Source: Spirosoma validum
Lineage (GTDB): Bacteria; Bacteroidota; Bacteroidia; Cytophagales; Spirosomataceae
Assembly (NCBI RefSeq): GCF_014699035.1
Contig: NZ_JACXAA010000007.1
Location: forward strand, 62,001 to 126,000
Length of the DNA: 64,000 bases
Reading direction: 5' to 3'
A program made the translations under genes and the position numbers. How positions within the stretch are numbered: position 1 is the first letter of the stretch; every line of letters starts with the position of its first letter. The notes under the pieces are model-generated. The model had not been told where the DNA came from. It searched no databases and saw nothing but the letters and a program-made list of their open reading frames with translations. Shown in pieces: positions 18,691 through 26,953 of this stretch.

Positions 18691-19407
18691 CTATTTACCA
18701 CCCGGCTTCGTCGGGCGAACCTCAATCTTGCTGGGCAACGTACGAGCGGGCATGTGGATCAGATCCACGATGATCTGGCCAATGTCTTCAGGCTGTATTT
18801 TCCAGGCGTCTTTTTCGCTGGGTTGATGGTCGTTGAAATAAGAAGCAACCGAACCCGGCATAATCGTCGTTACTTTGATGCCTTCGTTCCGCAGGTCGAG
18901 CATAATGGCCTGTGTGAAACCCACCAGCCCGAATTTACTGGCGTTATAGGCCGCTCCTTTTTCAAAGAAGTTTGTGCCTGCCAGGCTCGCAATCGTGATG
19001 AAATACCCCTCCGATTTTTTCAGCGCGTCGATAGTCGCTTTAGCTGTATTGAATACGCCGGTCAGGTTGATATCGATGGTTTCGTGCCACTGTTCGGGGG
19101 TCAGTTCCTGAATGGGCGCAAAATGACCAACGCCTGCATTGGCTATTACGTAATCAAGCCGTCCCCACTGTTCGATTATCGCGTCAATGGCTTTTTGCTG
19201 CGATGCCAGGTCACGGACGTCGGCGGCAATGCCCAGCGCATAGCCGTCTTTTAGTTCATTGAGTGTTTTCGCAGCTAATTCGGCGGCTACCGATGAGCGG
19301 CTGGTAATTGCCACCCGGATACCGTCTTTGATCAATACTTCGGCGATGCCGTAGCCAATGCCTTTTGAGCCGCCCGTAATGAGCGCCGTTTTAATGTTAT
19401 CTGCCAT
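18691..19407 (-). CDS. Short-chain dehydrogenase/reductase (SDR)
   Basis: This 238-residue classical SDR shows the cofactor motif TGGSKGIG (11-18), NAG at 90-92, and a catalytic set S141, Y154 and K158 (YNASK). The size and motifs resemble 3-oxoacyl-ACP reductase-like and sepiapterin-like enzymes that use NADP(H). The substrate cannot be assigned. It lies in a leftward block between lpxB and the M16 peptidase with gaps of about 110 and 77 bp. Confidence 0.88.
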   Translation of the reverse strand: MADNIKTALITGGSKGIGYGIAEVLIKDGIRVAITSRSSVAAELAAKTLNELKDGYALGIAADVRDLASQQKAIDAIIEQWGRLDYVIANAGVGHFAPIQELTPEQWHETIDINLTGVFNTAKATIDALKKSEGYFITIASLAGTNFFEKGAAYNASKFGLVGFTQAIMLDLRNEGIKVTTIMPGSVASYFNDHQPSEKDAWKIQPEDIGQIIVDLIHMPARTLPSKIEVRPTKPGGK

Positions 19408-19516
19408 GCGTAATGAAACCTGAGTTGATTGAAAACTTTAGCCGATAAACGCCAGGCAGAGGTAAAGGTTTTCTGCAATCAGCGGCAAAACGCTGATTCG
19501 CTACTAATTCGCTTTA

Positions 19517-20659
19517 CTAATTTACGGACGTCAACGCCTGAAGGACCTTCACCATTTGCTGCCCCGCCCGTTCAGAAGCACCGGGTTCACCCATTTTTTT
19601 CTGCACGTCAGCGTAACCAACTAACTGATTATCACGCTGTGAACCTCCCGGTAAAATAGCTTTTAATTCGGCAGTGACGTGTTCGGGGGTAAACTCATTC
19701 TGTATCAACTCTTTGACTACCTCACGATCCGCAATCAGATTGACGAGTGAGATAAACGGTACGGCAATAAGATGTTTGGCAATGGCATACGTAACGCCAG
19801 TCGTTTTATAACAAACCACTTGCGGTATGTTCAGCAAAGCAGTTTCGAGCGTGGCCGTCCCCGACGTAACGAGCGCAGCCGTCGAGATGTGTAATAAGTC
19901 ATAAGCCGCATCGCTCACACGTAGTACGTCTGGGTAATCACGTAAAAAATGGTCGTATAGCTCTTTAGGTAGATTGCTGACGGTACCGACTACGAATTGA
20001 TAATCCGGAAACTGGCGAGTGGCGGTCAGCATGGTGGGCAGGATAGACGTAATCTCCTGACGGCGGCTGCCAGGCAGAAGTGCCACTACAGGACGTCTTC
20101 TAACCGATTGTTCGTTTAATCCTAACTTTTCGAGAAACGCTGGATCGGGTTGAAAGTCTGCGAGGGCATCGAGCAGCGGGTTCCCGACGTAGTCAACTTT
20201 GTAGTCGTACTTAGCAAAGAACTCAGTCTCAAAGGGCAGAATCGTAAACAGCCGATCCACGCTGACCTTGATCTTTAACGCCCGACGCTGATTCCAGGCC
20301 CAAACTTTCGGTGAAATATAGTAAAACACCGGAATGCCCTGTTTTTTCGCAAAACGAGCCATACGTAGGTTAAAACCCGCGTAGTCGATTAGAATCAGTA
20401 CGTCCGGACGATGAGCCAGCAGATCGGCCTGACACTCGTTCAGAATTCGACGGATGGTGCCTAGATTTTTGGCGACTTCCCAGAATCCCATAAACGCCAT
20501 CTCGCGGTAATGCCGCACGAGCGTAGCACCGGCCGCTTCCATCTGTTCACCTCCATACGCCCGGCAGCGCGCGTTAGCATCGTGATGCTGAATCGCCCGG
20601 ATTAAATTAGCGCCATGAAGATCACCGGATCGTTCGCCGGCAATTAGGTAGTAGGTCAT
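19517..20659 (-). CDS. lpxB: Lipid-A-disaccharide synthase
   Basis: This GT19 glycosyltransferase joins UDP-2,3-diacylglucosamine and lipid X to form the lipid A disaccharide at the inner membrane. The 380 residues match the usual length. Typical segments are YYLIAGERSGDLHGANLI at the start, MGFWEV, LIDYAGFNLRMA, YYISPKVWAWNQRR and LLPGSRRQEI. C-terminal TSGTATLETALLNIPQVVCY is also family-specific. It starts 18 bp after queD, so the two are probably cotranscribed. It supports a Gram-negative outer membrane. Confidence 0.96.
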   Translation of the reverse strand: MTYYLIAGERSGDLHGANLIRAIQHHDANARCRAYGGEQMEAAGATLVRHYREMAFMGFWEVAKNLGTIRRILNECQADLLAHRPDVLILIDYAGFNLRMARFAKKQGIPVFYYISPKVWAWNQRRALKIKVSVDRLFTILPFETEFFAKYDYKVDYVGNPLLDALADFQPDPAFLEKLGLNEQSVRRRPVVALLPGSRRQEITSILPTMLTATRQFPDYQFVVGTVSNLPKELYDHFLRDYPDVLRVSDAAYDLLHISTAALVTSGTATLETALLNIPQVVCYKTTGVTYAIAKHLIAVPFISLVNLIADREVVKELIQNEFTPEHVTAELKAILPGGSQRDNQLVGYADVQKKMGEPGASERAGQQMVKVLQALTSVN

Positions 20660-20677
20660 TTATCATTCCTAACAGTC

Positions 20678-21094
20678 TCATTCACCAAAATAATCGACAA
20701 AATTCTTTGGGGTTTCGTAGAGACGAAGTTGATGAAGATGTGCGTCGGTAACGGGCTCCAAAGCGCGTTCAAGAATCTTCCAGATTTCGGTGATGAAGAT
20801 TTCGCAACTGGCCATTTTACCCCGCATAAAGTCAACATCCAGGTTCAGATTTTTGTGATCAACTTTCTCAATAACCTCCCGCTTGATGATGTCGCCCAGT
20901 ACTTTCAGGTCAATAACAAACCCTGTGTCTGGGTCTGGCTCTCCTTTGACCGTTACGATCAGTTCAAAGTTGTGTCCGTGCCAGTTAGCATTCGCACAAG
21001 GACCAAAAACTTCCTGATTCCGCTCGTCTGACCAGGCTGGATTATACAGCCGGTGAGCCGCGTTAAAGTGTTCAATTCGATTAATGTATACCAT
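20678..21094 (-). CDS. queD: 6-carboxytetrahydropterin synthase / PTPS family
   Basis: This 138-residue zinc enzyme has ligands H14, H39 and H41 (WHGH) and catalytic C33 in GPCANANWHGH. FNAAHRL and VDHKNLN complete the family pattern. QueD converts dihydroneopterin triphosphate to 6-carboxy-tetrahydropterin in queuosine synthesis. Some Bacteroidota homologues make 6-pyruvoyl-tetrahydropterin instead, and sequence alone does not fully separate them. It is first in a likely queD-lpxB operon with a -7 element at 21149-21156. Confidence 0.9.
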   Translation of the reverse strand: MVYINRIEHFNAAHRLYNPAWSDERNQEVFGPCANANWHGHNFELIVTVKGEPDPDTGFVIDLKVLGDIIKREVIEKVDHKNLNLDVDFMRGKMASCEIFITEIWKILERALEPVTDAHLHQLRLYETPKNFVDYFGE

Positions 21095-21148
21095 GGATCT
21101 GGTTTAGATAGGGCGGTTTCCAGAAACGCCGACTTGATAAATAATTCG

Positions 21149-21156
21149 CAAAGGTA
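21149..21156 (-). promoter_or_regulatory. Candidate -7 element upstream of queD
   Basis: The plus strand reads caaaggta, so leftward it is TACCTTTG, a perfect TAnnTTTG match about 55 bp before the queD start. No clear -33 TTG was found. Confidence 0.5.
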
Positions 21157-21266
21157 CGTACTCTTGTAGCCGTTTAAAAGTGGAGAATCCTGATCCTTAA
21201 CCTATCTTGTTCATTCAATCCTGTATCACAAAAAAGTACAAATTAATCCCCAAAAACGCTATTCTA

Positions 21267-21293
21267 TTGTACAATTTAAATAACGTATCTTTA
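21267..21293 (+). promoter_or_regulatory. Candidate promoter of hldD
   Basis: A TTG at 21267-21269 and TATCTTTA at 21286-21293 (16-bp spacer) approximate the Bacteroidota -33/-7 promoter, leaving a leader of about 65 bases before the ATG at 21366. Confidence 0.4.
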
Positions 21294-21365
21294 CAGCCTG
21301 TTTCACTTCATTCACACTGATACTTACCTATTTACCACTATAGGAACCTTCTCTACTGTTATTCT

Positions 21366-22331
21366 ATGATCATAGTTACGGGAGCCGCCGGATTTATCGG
21401 AAGTTGTTTGATCAGTAAGCTGAATCAGGAAAATTTCAATTTTATCATCGCTGTTGATGACTTTTCCAATCCTGAAAAAGAAGCAAATCTGACCGGAAAG
21501 CGGATTCAGGAACGGGTCGATCGGGAAGTGTTTTTTGACTGGCTCGATCAGAACTATCAGGAAGTTGAGTTTATTTTTCACATCGGCGCCCGCACGGATA
21601 CCACCGAATTTGACTGGCATATTTTCGAGCATCTGAACGTTGAGTATTCCAAGCAAATCTGGAACCGATGTATTGAGTATCAGATACCGCTCGTATATGC
21701 CTCATCGGCAGCCACCTACGGCCTGGGTGAACTGGGCTATGATGACAATGAATCGCTGGTTTCTCAGTTAAAGCCGCTCAATCCTTATGGCGAGTCAAAA
21801 AATGTATTCGACCGCTGGGCGCTGGAGCAGGAACGTAAACCCTTCTTTTGGGCAGGCCTGAAATTCTTCAATGTATACGGCCCAAACGAGTATCATAAAA
21901 GCCGGATGGCTTCTGTGATCTTCCACGCTTTTAATCAGATTAACCAGTCGGGCCGAATGAAATTATTCCGGTCACACAATCCCGACTTTGCCGACGGCGA
22001 ACAAATGCGCGACTTTGTCTATGTGAAAGATGTCATTGAGGTTTGTTCCTTCCTGATGCATCACCGACGTAATTCCGGCATCTATAACCTGGGCAGTGGC
22101 AAAGCCCGCACCTTTCTCGATCTAGCAAAGAATACGTTCTACGCGCTCGACCTCGAACCCCAGATTGATTTTATCGATACACCCGTCGACATTCGGGATA
22201 AATACCAGTACTTCACCCAGGCCAACATGTCGAAACTACGTTCCATTGGCTATGATCGACCGTTTTGCTCACTCGAAGAAGGTATTGCTGATTACGTAAA
22301 AAATTACCTTAGCAAAGGGCATTATTTATAG
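21366..22331 (+). CDS. hldD: ADP-L-glycero-D-manno-heptose 6-epimerase
   Basis: This extended SDR supplies the heptose donor for the LPS inner core. The 321 residues show the NAD(P) motif TGAAGFIG (5-12), HIGARTDTTEFDW, YASSAATYG and the YxxxK pair in NPYGESKNVFD. FNVYGPNEYHKSRMASV is characteristic of HldD/RfaD and helps separate it from UDP-glucose epimerases. It is a single gene whose last codons overlap the end of the convergent MFS gene by 10 bp. Confidence 0.93.
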   Translation: MIIVTGAAGFIGSCLISKLNQENFNFIIAVDDFSNPEKEANLTGKRIQERVDREVFFDWLDQNYQEVEFIFHIGARTDTTEFDWHIFEHLNVEYSKQIWNRCIEYQIPLVYASSAATYGLGELGYDDNESLVSQLKPLNPYGESKNVFDRWALEQERKPFFWAGLKFFNVYGPNEYHKSRMASVIFHAFNQINQSGRMKLFRSHNPDFADGEQMRDFVYVKDVIEVCSFLMHHRRNSGIYNLGSGKARTFLDLAKNTFYALDLEPQIDFIDTPVDIRDKYQYFTQANMSKLRSIGYDRPFCSLEEGIADYVKNYLSKGHYL

Positions 22332-23575
22332 GAGGCCTCACTGATCTGCTTTGTTTCAGGAACAAACAAGCTCAGTATAGCCAACGCTGCCACGGCAATT
22401 CCTGACAATACCAGAAAGGCTGTATTGTAGCCCGATCGCTGCACAATTCCTCCGGCAAACGCATTACTGAGTGAAGCGCCCAGCCCAATTGCCGTAGCAA
22501 TGGCCCCCTGCGTTGTGTTGAATAAGCCACTCCCTTTGGTCAGATCGGATACAATCAGAATAGACAACACGCCGAACGTACCGGCCCCAATTCCGTCCAG
22601 AACCTGAATCGCTATCAACAGGATCGGATCGTTGGTTAAGGTGTAGAGCACCCCGCGAATCGGCAGCACTAAAAAGCCAATCAGCAACAGACGCTTTCGT
22701 CCTTTATCGGCTAACTGACCGGTCAGTGCGCTAACGGGAATCATCACAATCTGCGCCACAATGATGCAGGCTGACATATATGCCGAAGAAGCGCCCGCAT
22801 TAATCCCCTTCGCTAACCGCTGACCCAGTAAGGGCAGCATAGCTGCATTTGCAAAATGGAACAAAACGCAGGCCAGCGCAAAAAACAGAATAGGTCGATT
22901 AGTAAATATAGCTCGCCAGCCCGATGGTTTATCGCCTGAATCCCCGCCTTCCGTATCGCCATCACCGCGCGCCAGTTCATGGTCAATATCTTCTTCCCGA
23001 ATCTGCCAGATCGTTACACTGCTCACCAGCGACATGGCAGCCAGCAGAACAAAAATACCTTTAGGACTAACGTAGTATCCGATCAGTCCGGCGAGCAGGG
23101 CGGCAAACACATTTCCTGCGTGATTAAACGTTTCGTTACGTCCAATTTGCCGGTCCAGTACGTTGTGTCCCACCAAACCCAGCGTAATAGCAGCAACAGC
23201 CGGGGCAAACCAGGCAGCCGCTACTCCCATCAGGGCTTGTCCGCCAATCACGACACTGTAGGTTGGCAGCAGAATCGTTAAAAGAGCCGCCGTCGCAATT
23301 AGCATGGATGCCATAATGGATAACAGCCGTTTTTTACGAGTTCGGTCGACCAGAATACCCGCTGGGGTTTGGGTGACTACCGTAGCAATCCCCATCACCG
23401 ACATAGCCAAGCCAATATTCTGCGCATTCCAGTGCAGCGAGGTTAATAGAAAAATCGCCAGATAGGGACCCAGCCCGTCGCGCACGTCAGCCAAAAAAAA
23501 ATTGGCCCAATCCAGCGCCCGCAGACTTGTTCTGGAGGGTTGACGCGTATCAGATTTTTCAGCGATGTTTACCAT
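22322..23575 (-). CDS. MFS transporter
   Basis: This 417-residue inner-membrane protein has about 12 hydrophobic spans with a charged central loop (about 195-220, DHELARGDGDTEGGDSGDK). The loop between spans 2 and 3 has the MFS signature-like GILVDRTRKKRL, repeated in the second half as GQLADKGRKRLL. The substrate is unknown; drug or metabolite export is common for such proteins. Its start overlaps the end of the DUF486 gene by 7 bp, so the two are translationally linked. Confidence 0.9.
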   Translation of the reverse strand: MVNIAEKSDTRQPSRTSLRALDWANFFLADVRDGLGPYLAIFLLTSLHWNAQNIGLAMSVMGIATVVTQTPAGILVDRTRKKRLLSIMASMLIATAALLTILLPTYSVVIGGQALMGVAAAWFAPAVAAITLGLVGHNVLDRQIGRNETFNHAGNVFAALLAGLIGYYVSPKGIFVLLAAMSLVSSVTIWQIREEDIDHELARGDGDTEGGDSGDKPSGWRAIFTNRPILFFALACVLFHFANAAMLPLLGQRLAKGINAGASSAYMSACIIVAQIVMIPVSALTGQLADKGRKRLLLIGFLVLPIRGVLYTLTNDPILLIAIQVLDGIGAGTFGVLSILIVSDLTKGSGLFNTTQGAIATAIGLGASLSNAFAGGIVQRSGYNTAFLVLSGIAVAALAILSLFVPETKQISEASYK

Positions 23576-23940
23576 TTCTTGAAGATGAAAAATACGGCGA
23601 TCACAATAAATACGAAGCCCACGATATGATTCCAGCCGAGTTTATCTGACTTGAAAACGAATACGGTAATTAGCGTAAAAACCGTTAGAGAAACAGCTTC
23701 CTGAATCGTTCTCAGTTGAAAAAGAGAGAATGGTCCACCCGTTTCTTCAGACCCAACCCGGTTAGCCGGAACCTGGAAAATGTATTCGAAAAATGCCAGC
23801 CCCCAGCTAAGCATGATGATCCCAAACAGCGACAGTTTGGCCAGTATCGGGAACTGCTTTATTTGGAGATGACCGTACCAGGCCAGGGTCATAAATACGT
23901 TCGACAATGTAAGCAGGAGTACGCAGTAGAGTCCTTTCAT
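23569..23940 (-). CDS. DUF486 (DMT-like) small membrane protein
   Basis: This 123-residue protein has four predicted membrane spans and the family pattern LSNVFMTLAWYGHL, LSWGLAFFEYIFQVPANRVG and FSLFQLRTIQEAVSL. DUF486 proteins resemble small drug/metabolite transporters, but no function is established. It starts 18 bp after the histidine kinase gene and overlaps the MFS start, so it is part of a leftward operon. Confidence 0.9.
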   Translation of the reverse strand: MKGLYCVLLLTLSNVFMTLAWYGHLQIKQFPILAKLSLFGIIMLSWGLAFFEYIFQVPANRVGSEETGGPFSLFQLRTIQEAVSLTVFTLITVFVFKSDKLGWNHIVGFVFIVIAVFFIFKKW

Positions 23941-23958
23941 TCGGTTGTTTGTTTAGTT

Positions 23959-25275
23959 TTAAAAATTGGGAGAAATGGGTAAATTTAACGTACTGGTAAA
24001 GGTATAGTCCTGCCAGTCGAGACGTAACGTTCCACCAAGAATGGTTGTTAAGCGGTGGCTGATCCAGAGGCCGAGTCCATGTCCTTCACGAAATGGATCA
24101 GCCTGAAAATAAGGCTGCATGAGGTTTAGTGTAGGCCCCGTTTCGCGAAGGGTCTGATTTTGCACGATGATGACACACGTTTCTGCCTGTTGATACGTAA
24201 CAATTACATCACTTCCTGAAACCGCGTATTTAATCGCATTTTCGAGCAAATTCAGCAGAATGTGTTCCAGTTTAGCGGCATCGACAAGCAGCGGAAGTAC
24301 GCATTCTCCTCCCCCATCCGTTCGGATCTTAACGTCATAGTCAGCCGCAACAGCTGTCAAGAAACCCGCGCATTTTTTTATTAATGATGAAAGATCCGTT
24401 GGCGTCGGTTTAACTAATAATAAGCCTTCATCCGGCCGGCTCAGGGTGAGAAATTCTTCGAGCAACCGCGTCAGTCGGCTCACTTCGTCCAGTTGCCCTG
24501 TCAGAAACGGCGTCGTTCGTTCGTCGACCTGGTCACTACCGATCGTAACCTCAAGGCCGGTTTTCATGACGGCTAAAGGGGTTCGAAGTTCATGCGCTGC
24601 GGCTCCGAAAAAATTACGCTGCAATTCGACGCTTTCCCGAATTCGCCCCAGCATCCGATTTAATGTATCGGTCAGTTGGTACAATTCATCACGGCTTTCG
24701 GGCAATGGAATGGGATCGATGAACGACGTATCGTTAATTTCGTTGGCCCGGCTTACAATCTGCTGAATCGGTTTCAATAACCAGCCAGCCACTACGTATC
24801 CGCCCCCAAAAGCCAGCACTACACTCAACAGCCAGCCCAAGCCAAATACCCACCTCAATCGCTGGATATCCTGTCGTAAACTGGCATCGGGTACGGCTAG
24901 CGTCAGGCTTACGTCGCCAGTTGGTAGTTGATCGCTTGTAGTATGCGTCGTTACAGACCGATACGACTGCTCCAGAGTATTCTTTTCCCGAATACCTCCA
25001 TCTTTGTCAGGAAAACCGGGACTTCGAAATAACTCTCTATTATGACCGTAAGCCCGATACGTTACCCGCATGCGTTCTGTATCGGTAGGCAACGGCAAGA
25101 TGACCGGATCGACACTGACCAGTGACAATAACCAGTCGGCGCGGGTCTGGATTGTTCGATCGAACGCGTTTTGCAAACTGACCTCTGCACGGGATAACAT
25201 CAGCCAACCCGCCAGCAAGCTGATACTGGCAAATACCGCCGTTACGGCCAGCACGATCCGACTCCGCAGACTCAT
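23959..25275 (-). CDS. Two-component sensor histidine kinase
   Basis: This 438-residue kinase has a first membrane span at about 7-29, a periplasmic sensor part of about 110 residues and a second span at about 142-165. A HAMP-like linker (LLKPIQQIVSRANEI) leads to HisKA with H228 in AAAHELRTPLAV. The HATPase domain shows LLNLLENAIKYA and GHGLGLWIS. Its start overlaps the response regulator stop by four bases (ATGA type), so the two are translationally coupled and form a pair. The signal is unknown. Confidence 0.93.
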   Translation of the reverse strand: MSLRSRIVLAVTAVFASISLLAGWLMLSRAEVSLQNAFDRTIQTRADWLLSLVSVDPVILPLPTDTERMRVTYRAYGHNRELFRSPGFPDKDGGIREKNTLEQSYRSVTTHTTSDQLPTGDVSLTLAVPDASLRQDIQRLRWVFGLGWLLSVVLAFGGGYVVAGWLLKPIQQIVSRANEINDTSFIDPIPLPESRDELYQLTDTLNRMLGRIRESVELQRNFFGAAAHELRTPLAVMKTGLEVTIGSDQVDERTTPFLTGQLDEVSRLTRLLEEFLTLSRPDEGLLLVKPTPTDLSSLIKKCAGFLTAVAADYDVKIRTDGGGECVLPLLVDAAKLEHILLNLLENAIKYAVSGSDVIVTYQQAETCVIIVQNQTLRETGPTLNLMQPYFQADPFREGHGLGLWISHRLTTILGGTLRLDWQDYTFTSTLNLPISPNF

Positions 25276-25943
25276 GTCGTTTTGAGCCGATAGCCGCGGC
25301 CAATAAGCGTTTCAATCAGACCTGTTGTGCCGATGGCATCGAGTTTTTTCCGGAGCTGGTAAATATGAACCTCAATGACGTTACTGCCCATATCGTAATC
25401 GGCAGACCATACCTTTTCGGCAATTTCGTTTTTCGTAATTAACTGCCCCGCCCGGCGCATCAGTAATTCAAGCAACGCAAATTCCCGATTCGTCAGCTCC
25501 AGCGTTACGTTGTTTTTTAAGACCGCATGCGAGACAAGCTGCATTTCTAAATCAGCGACACGCAGTACGACATTATCACTGGTAGTGGTACGTCGTTGCA
25601 GTACCCGGATTCGAGCCAGCAACTCATTGAAATCAAACGGTTTTCGCAAGTAATCGACCGCACCTAAATCCAGTCCCTGTACAACTTTTTCCGGATCGCT
25701 CAAGGCCGATAGGATCATGACGGGCACCATTAGCCCGAACGCGCGAAGGTTTTGCAACACCTCGAAGCCAGTCTGGCCGGGCAGCATCAGGTCGAGCAGG
25801 ACGAGGTCATACAAGCCCCCCGCCAGATGATCAAGCCCTTCAGAACCGGAATGCGTTAAGTCAGCTACGTGTCCGTTCTGCTCCAGTCCTTGTTTAATAA
25901 ACCGGGCTAGTTTACGCTCATCTTCAATAACCAGAATTTTCAA
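25272..25943 (-). CDS. OmpR/PhoB-family response regulator
   Basis: The 223 residues comprise a receiver domain (acidic E7, D8; phospho-acceptor D51 in LLDLMLPG; K in LRKPFDF) and a winged-helix DNA-binding domain (about 125-222, TNREFALLELLM and VIEVHIYQLRKKLD). It is the partner of the histidine kinase that follows. Only 26 bp separate its ATG from a 30-bp perfect hairpin, leaving little room for its own promoter, so it may be expressed by read-through from the upstream OB-fold gene. Confidence 0.94.
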   Translation of the reverse strand: MKILVIEDERKLARFIKQGLEQNGHVADLTHSGSEGLDHLAGGLYDLVLLDLMLPGQTGFEVLQNLRAFGLMVPVMILSALSDPEKVVQGLDLGAVDYLRKPFDFNELLARIRVLQRRTTTSDNVVLRVADLEMQLVSHAVLKNNVTLELTNREFALLELLMRRAGQLITKNEIAEKVWSADYDMGSNVIEVHIYQLRKKLDAIGTTGLIETLIGRGYRLKTT

Positions 25944-25969
25944 GAGCTATCTAGGGTTTTGGATTCGAC

Positions 25970-26042
25970 CGGTAACCTGGACAGCCACATCCGGGTGTGA
26001 ATGCTATTATTCCACACCCGGATGTGGCTGTCCAGGTTACCG
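25970..26042 (-). terminator. 30-bp perfect inverted repeat before the response regulator
   Basis: Arms 25970-25999 and 26013-26042 are perfectly complementary with a 13-base loop. It lies 8 bp beyond the stop of the OB-fold gene and 26 bp before the response regulator start on the same strand, so it could terminate, attenuate or stabilise the shared transcript. Confidence 0.7.
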
Positions 26043-26049
26043 TCATTGA

Positions 26050-26856
26050 TTATCGAACAAGGTATTGCTGGCCGTTGATTGTCAACACGGAAGCTCGTAG
26101 GATGTTTACTTTCTCCAGCTGAACCTGCCCTTCGTTAAGAATCTTTGGGTAGCCCTGTACCGTAATGGCACTGCCTTTTTTAGCCAAATCGGTTAGCTGG
26201 TACGCTACGTGAGGGGGAATGCTGACAATCGTTTTGTCATCCAGTACCAATCCACTAACGCGGCCTTCCCGATTCAGTCGATAATCGGCAATTTTTCCGG
26301 TTACAGTAGCCAGTGCTGGGGTTTCGGGTGTCGAGGTTCTAGGCGTTGGCGGGGCATCATAGATCGTTGTTTTGCCGGCTGTCAGGCTGTTCATGCGAAA
26401 ACGGGTTTCACCCTGTGGCGTTGTTTCCGCAAAACCCGTTACGTTCACGCTACTGCCCGACCGAATGGCTTTTTGTACCTGTTGCCCCAGATGTGCTGGA
26501 AATTTCACCGTCGTAGCGGCACCCGAACTGCCAGTAAGCGTGAAGCCATCAAGAACGGCATCGTCATTTCCGGTCCACTGGCCAACCGTGCCCGAAACAG
26601 TTGTTAACGAAGTTAATCCGTTTGCTTGTTTTCGACCGGGACCCTGTTCACGGTCAGAACCACCGGGCTTAGGACCCTGTTTTCCTGGTCGACCTCCCGG
26701 ACCACCCAGTGGTGGAGCATCTGGTCGATCAGGGGCATTCAGGGCTATTGGTGGAGCCGGTTCAGTTGAGCTAGTCTGATTTTGTGCATGAGCCAGAGGA
26801 GACGCTAACGTAGCGACCAGCATAGCGACAGCGATTAATTTTGCATTGGTTTCCAT
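26050..26856 (-). CDS. Secreted protein with two OB-fold (DUF5666-like) units
   Basis: This 268-residue protein has a signal peptide (cleavage near AHAQNQ) and a Pro/Gly-rich low-complexity segment (about 30-78, GGPGGRPGKQGPKPGG). Two related beta-rich units follow: TVSGTVGQWTGNDDAVLDGF (from about 84) and ATVTGKIADYRLNREGRVSG (from about 178). Both end in a helix plus VxVxG pattern (SGSSVNVTGFA, KGSAITVQGYP), which suggests an OB fold of the DUF5666 type. The function is unknown; periplasmic location is inferred. It precedes the response regulator/kinase pair, so it might be a sensor accessory. Confidence 0.7.
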   Translation of the reverse strand: METNAKLIAVAMLVATLASPLAHAQNQTSSTEPAPPIALNAPDRPDAPPLGGPGGRPGKQGPKPGGSDREQGPGRKQANGLTSLTTVSGTVGQWTGNDDAVLDGFTLTGSSGAATTVKFPAHLGQQVQKAIRSGSSVNVTGFAETTPQGETRFRMNSLTAGKTTIYDAPPTPRTSTPETPALATVTGKIADYRLNREGRVSGLVLDDKTIVSIPPHVAYQLTDLAKKGSAITVQGYPKILNEGQVQLEKVNILRASVLTINGQQYLVR

Positions 26857-26888
26857 AGTCAGTTGTTGTTTACTGTTGATTACGGAAG

Positions 26889-26896
26889 CAAAACTA
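26889..26896 (-). promoter_or_regulatory. Candidate -7 element of the OB-fold gene
   Basis: The plus strand reads caaaacta, leftward TAGTTTTG, matching TAnnTTTG 32 bp before the ATG at 26856. No clear -33 element was seen. Confidence 0.45.
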
Positions 26897-26953
26897 CACT
26901 CGCCATCTAAGGCCCATCTGAAACGGAAATTAATTTTTCTTCATACCAAAGCC

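Noticed and set aside
18754..19254. 166-residue rightward frame
   Set aside because: It is antisense to the SDR gene, which carries a full catalytic set.
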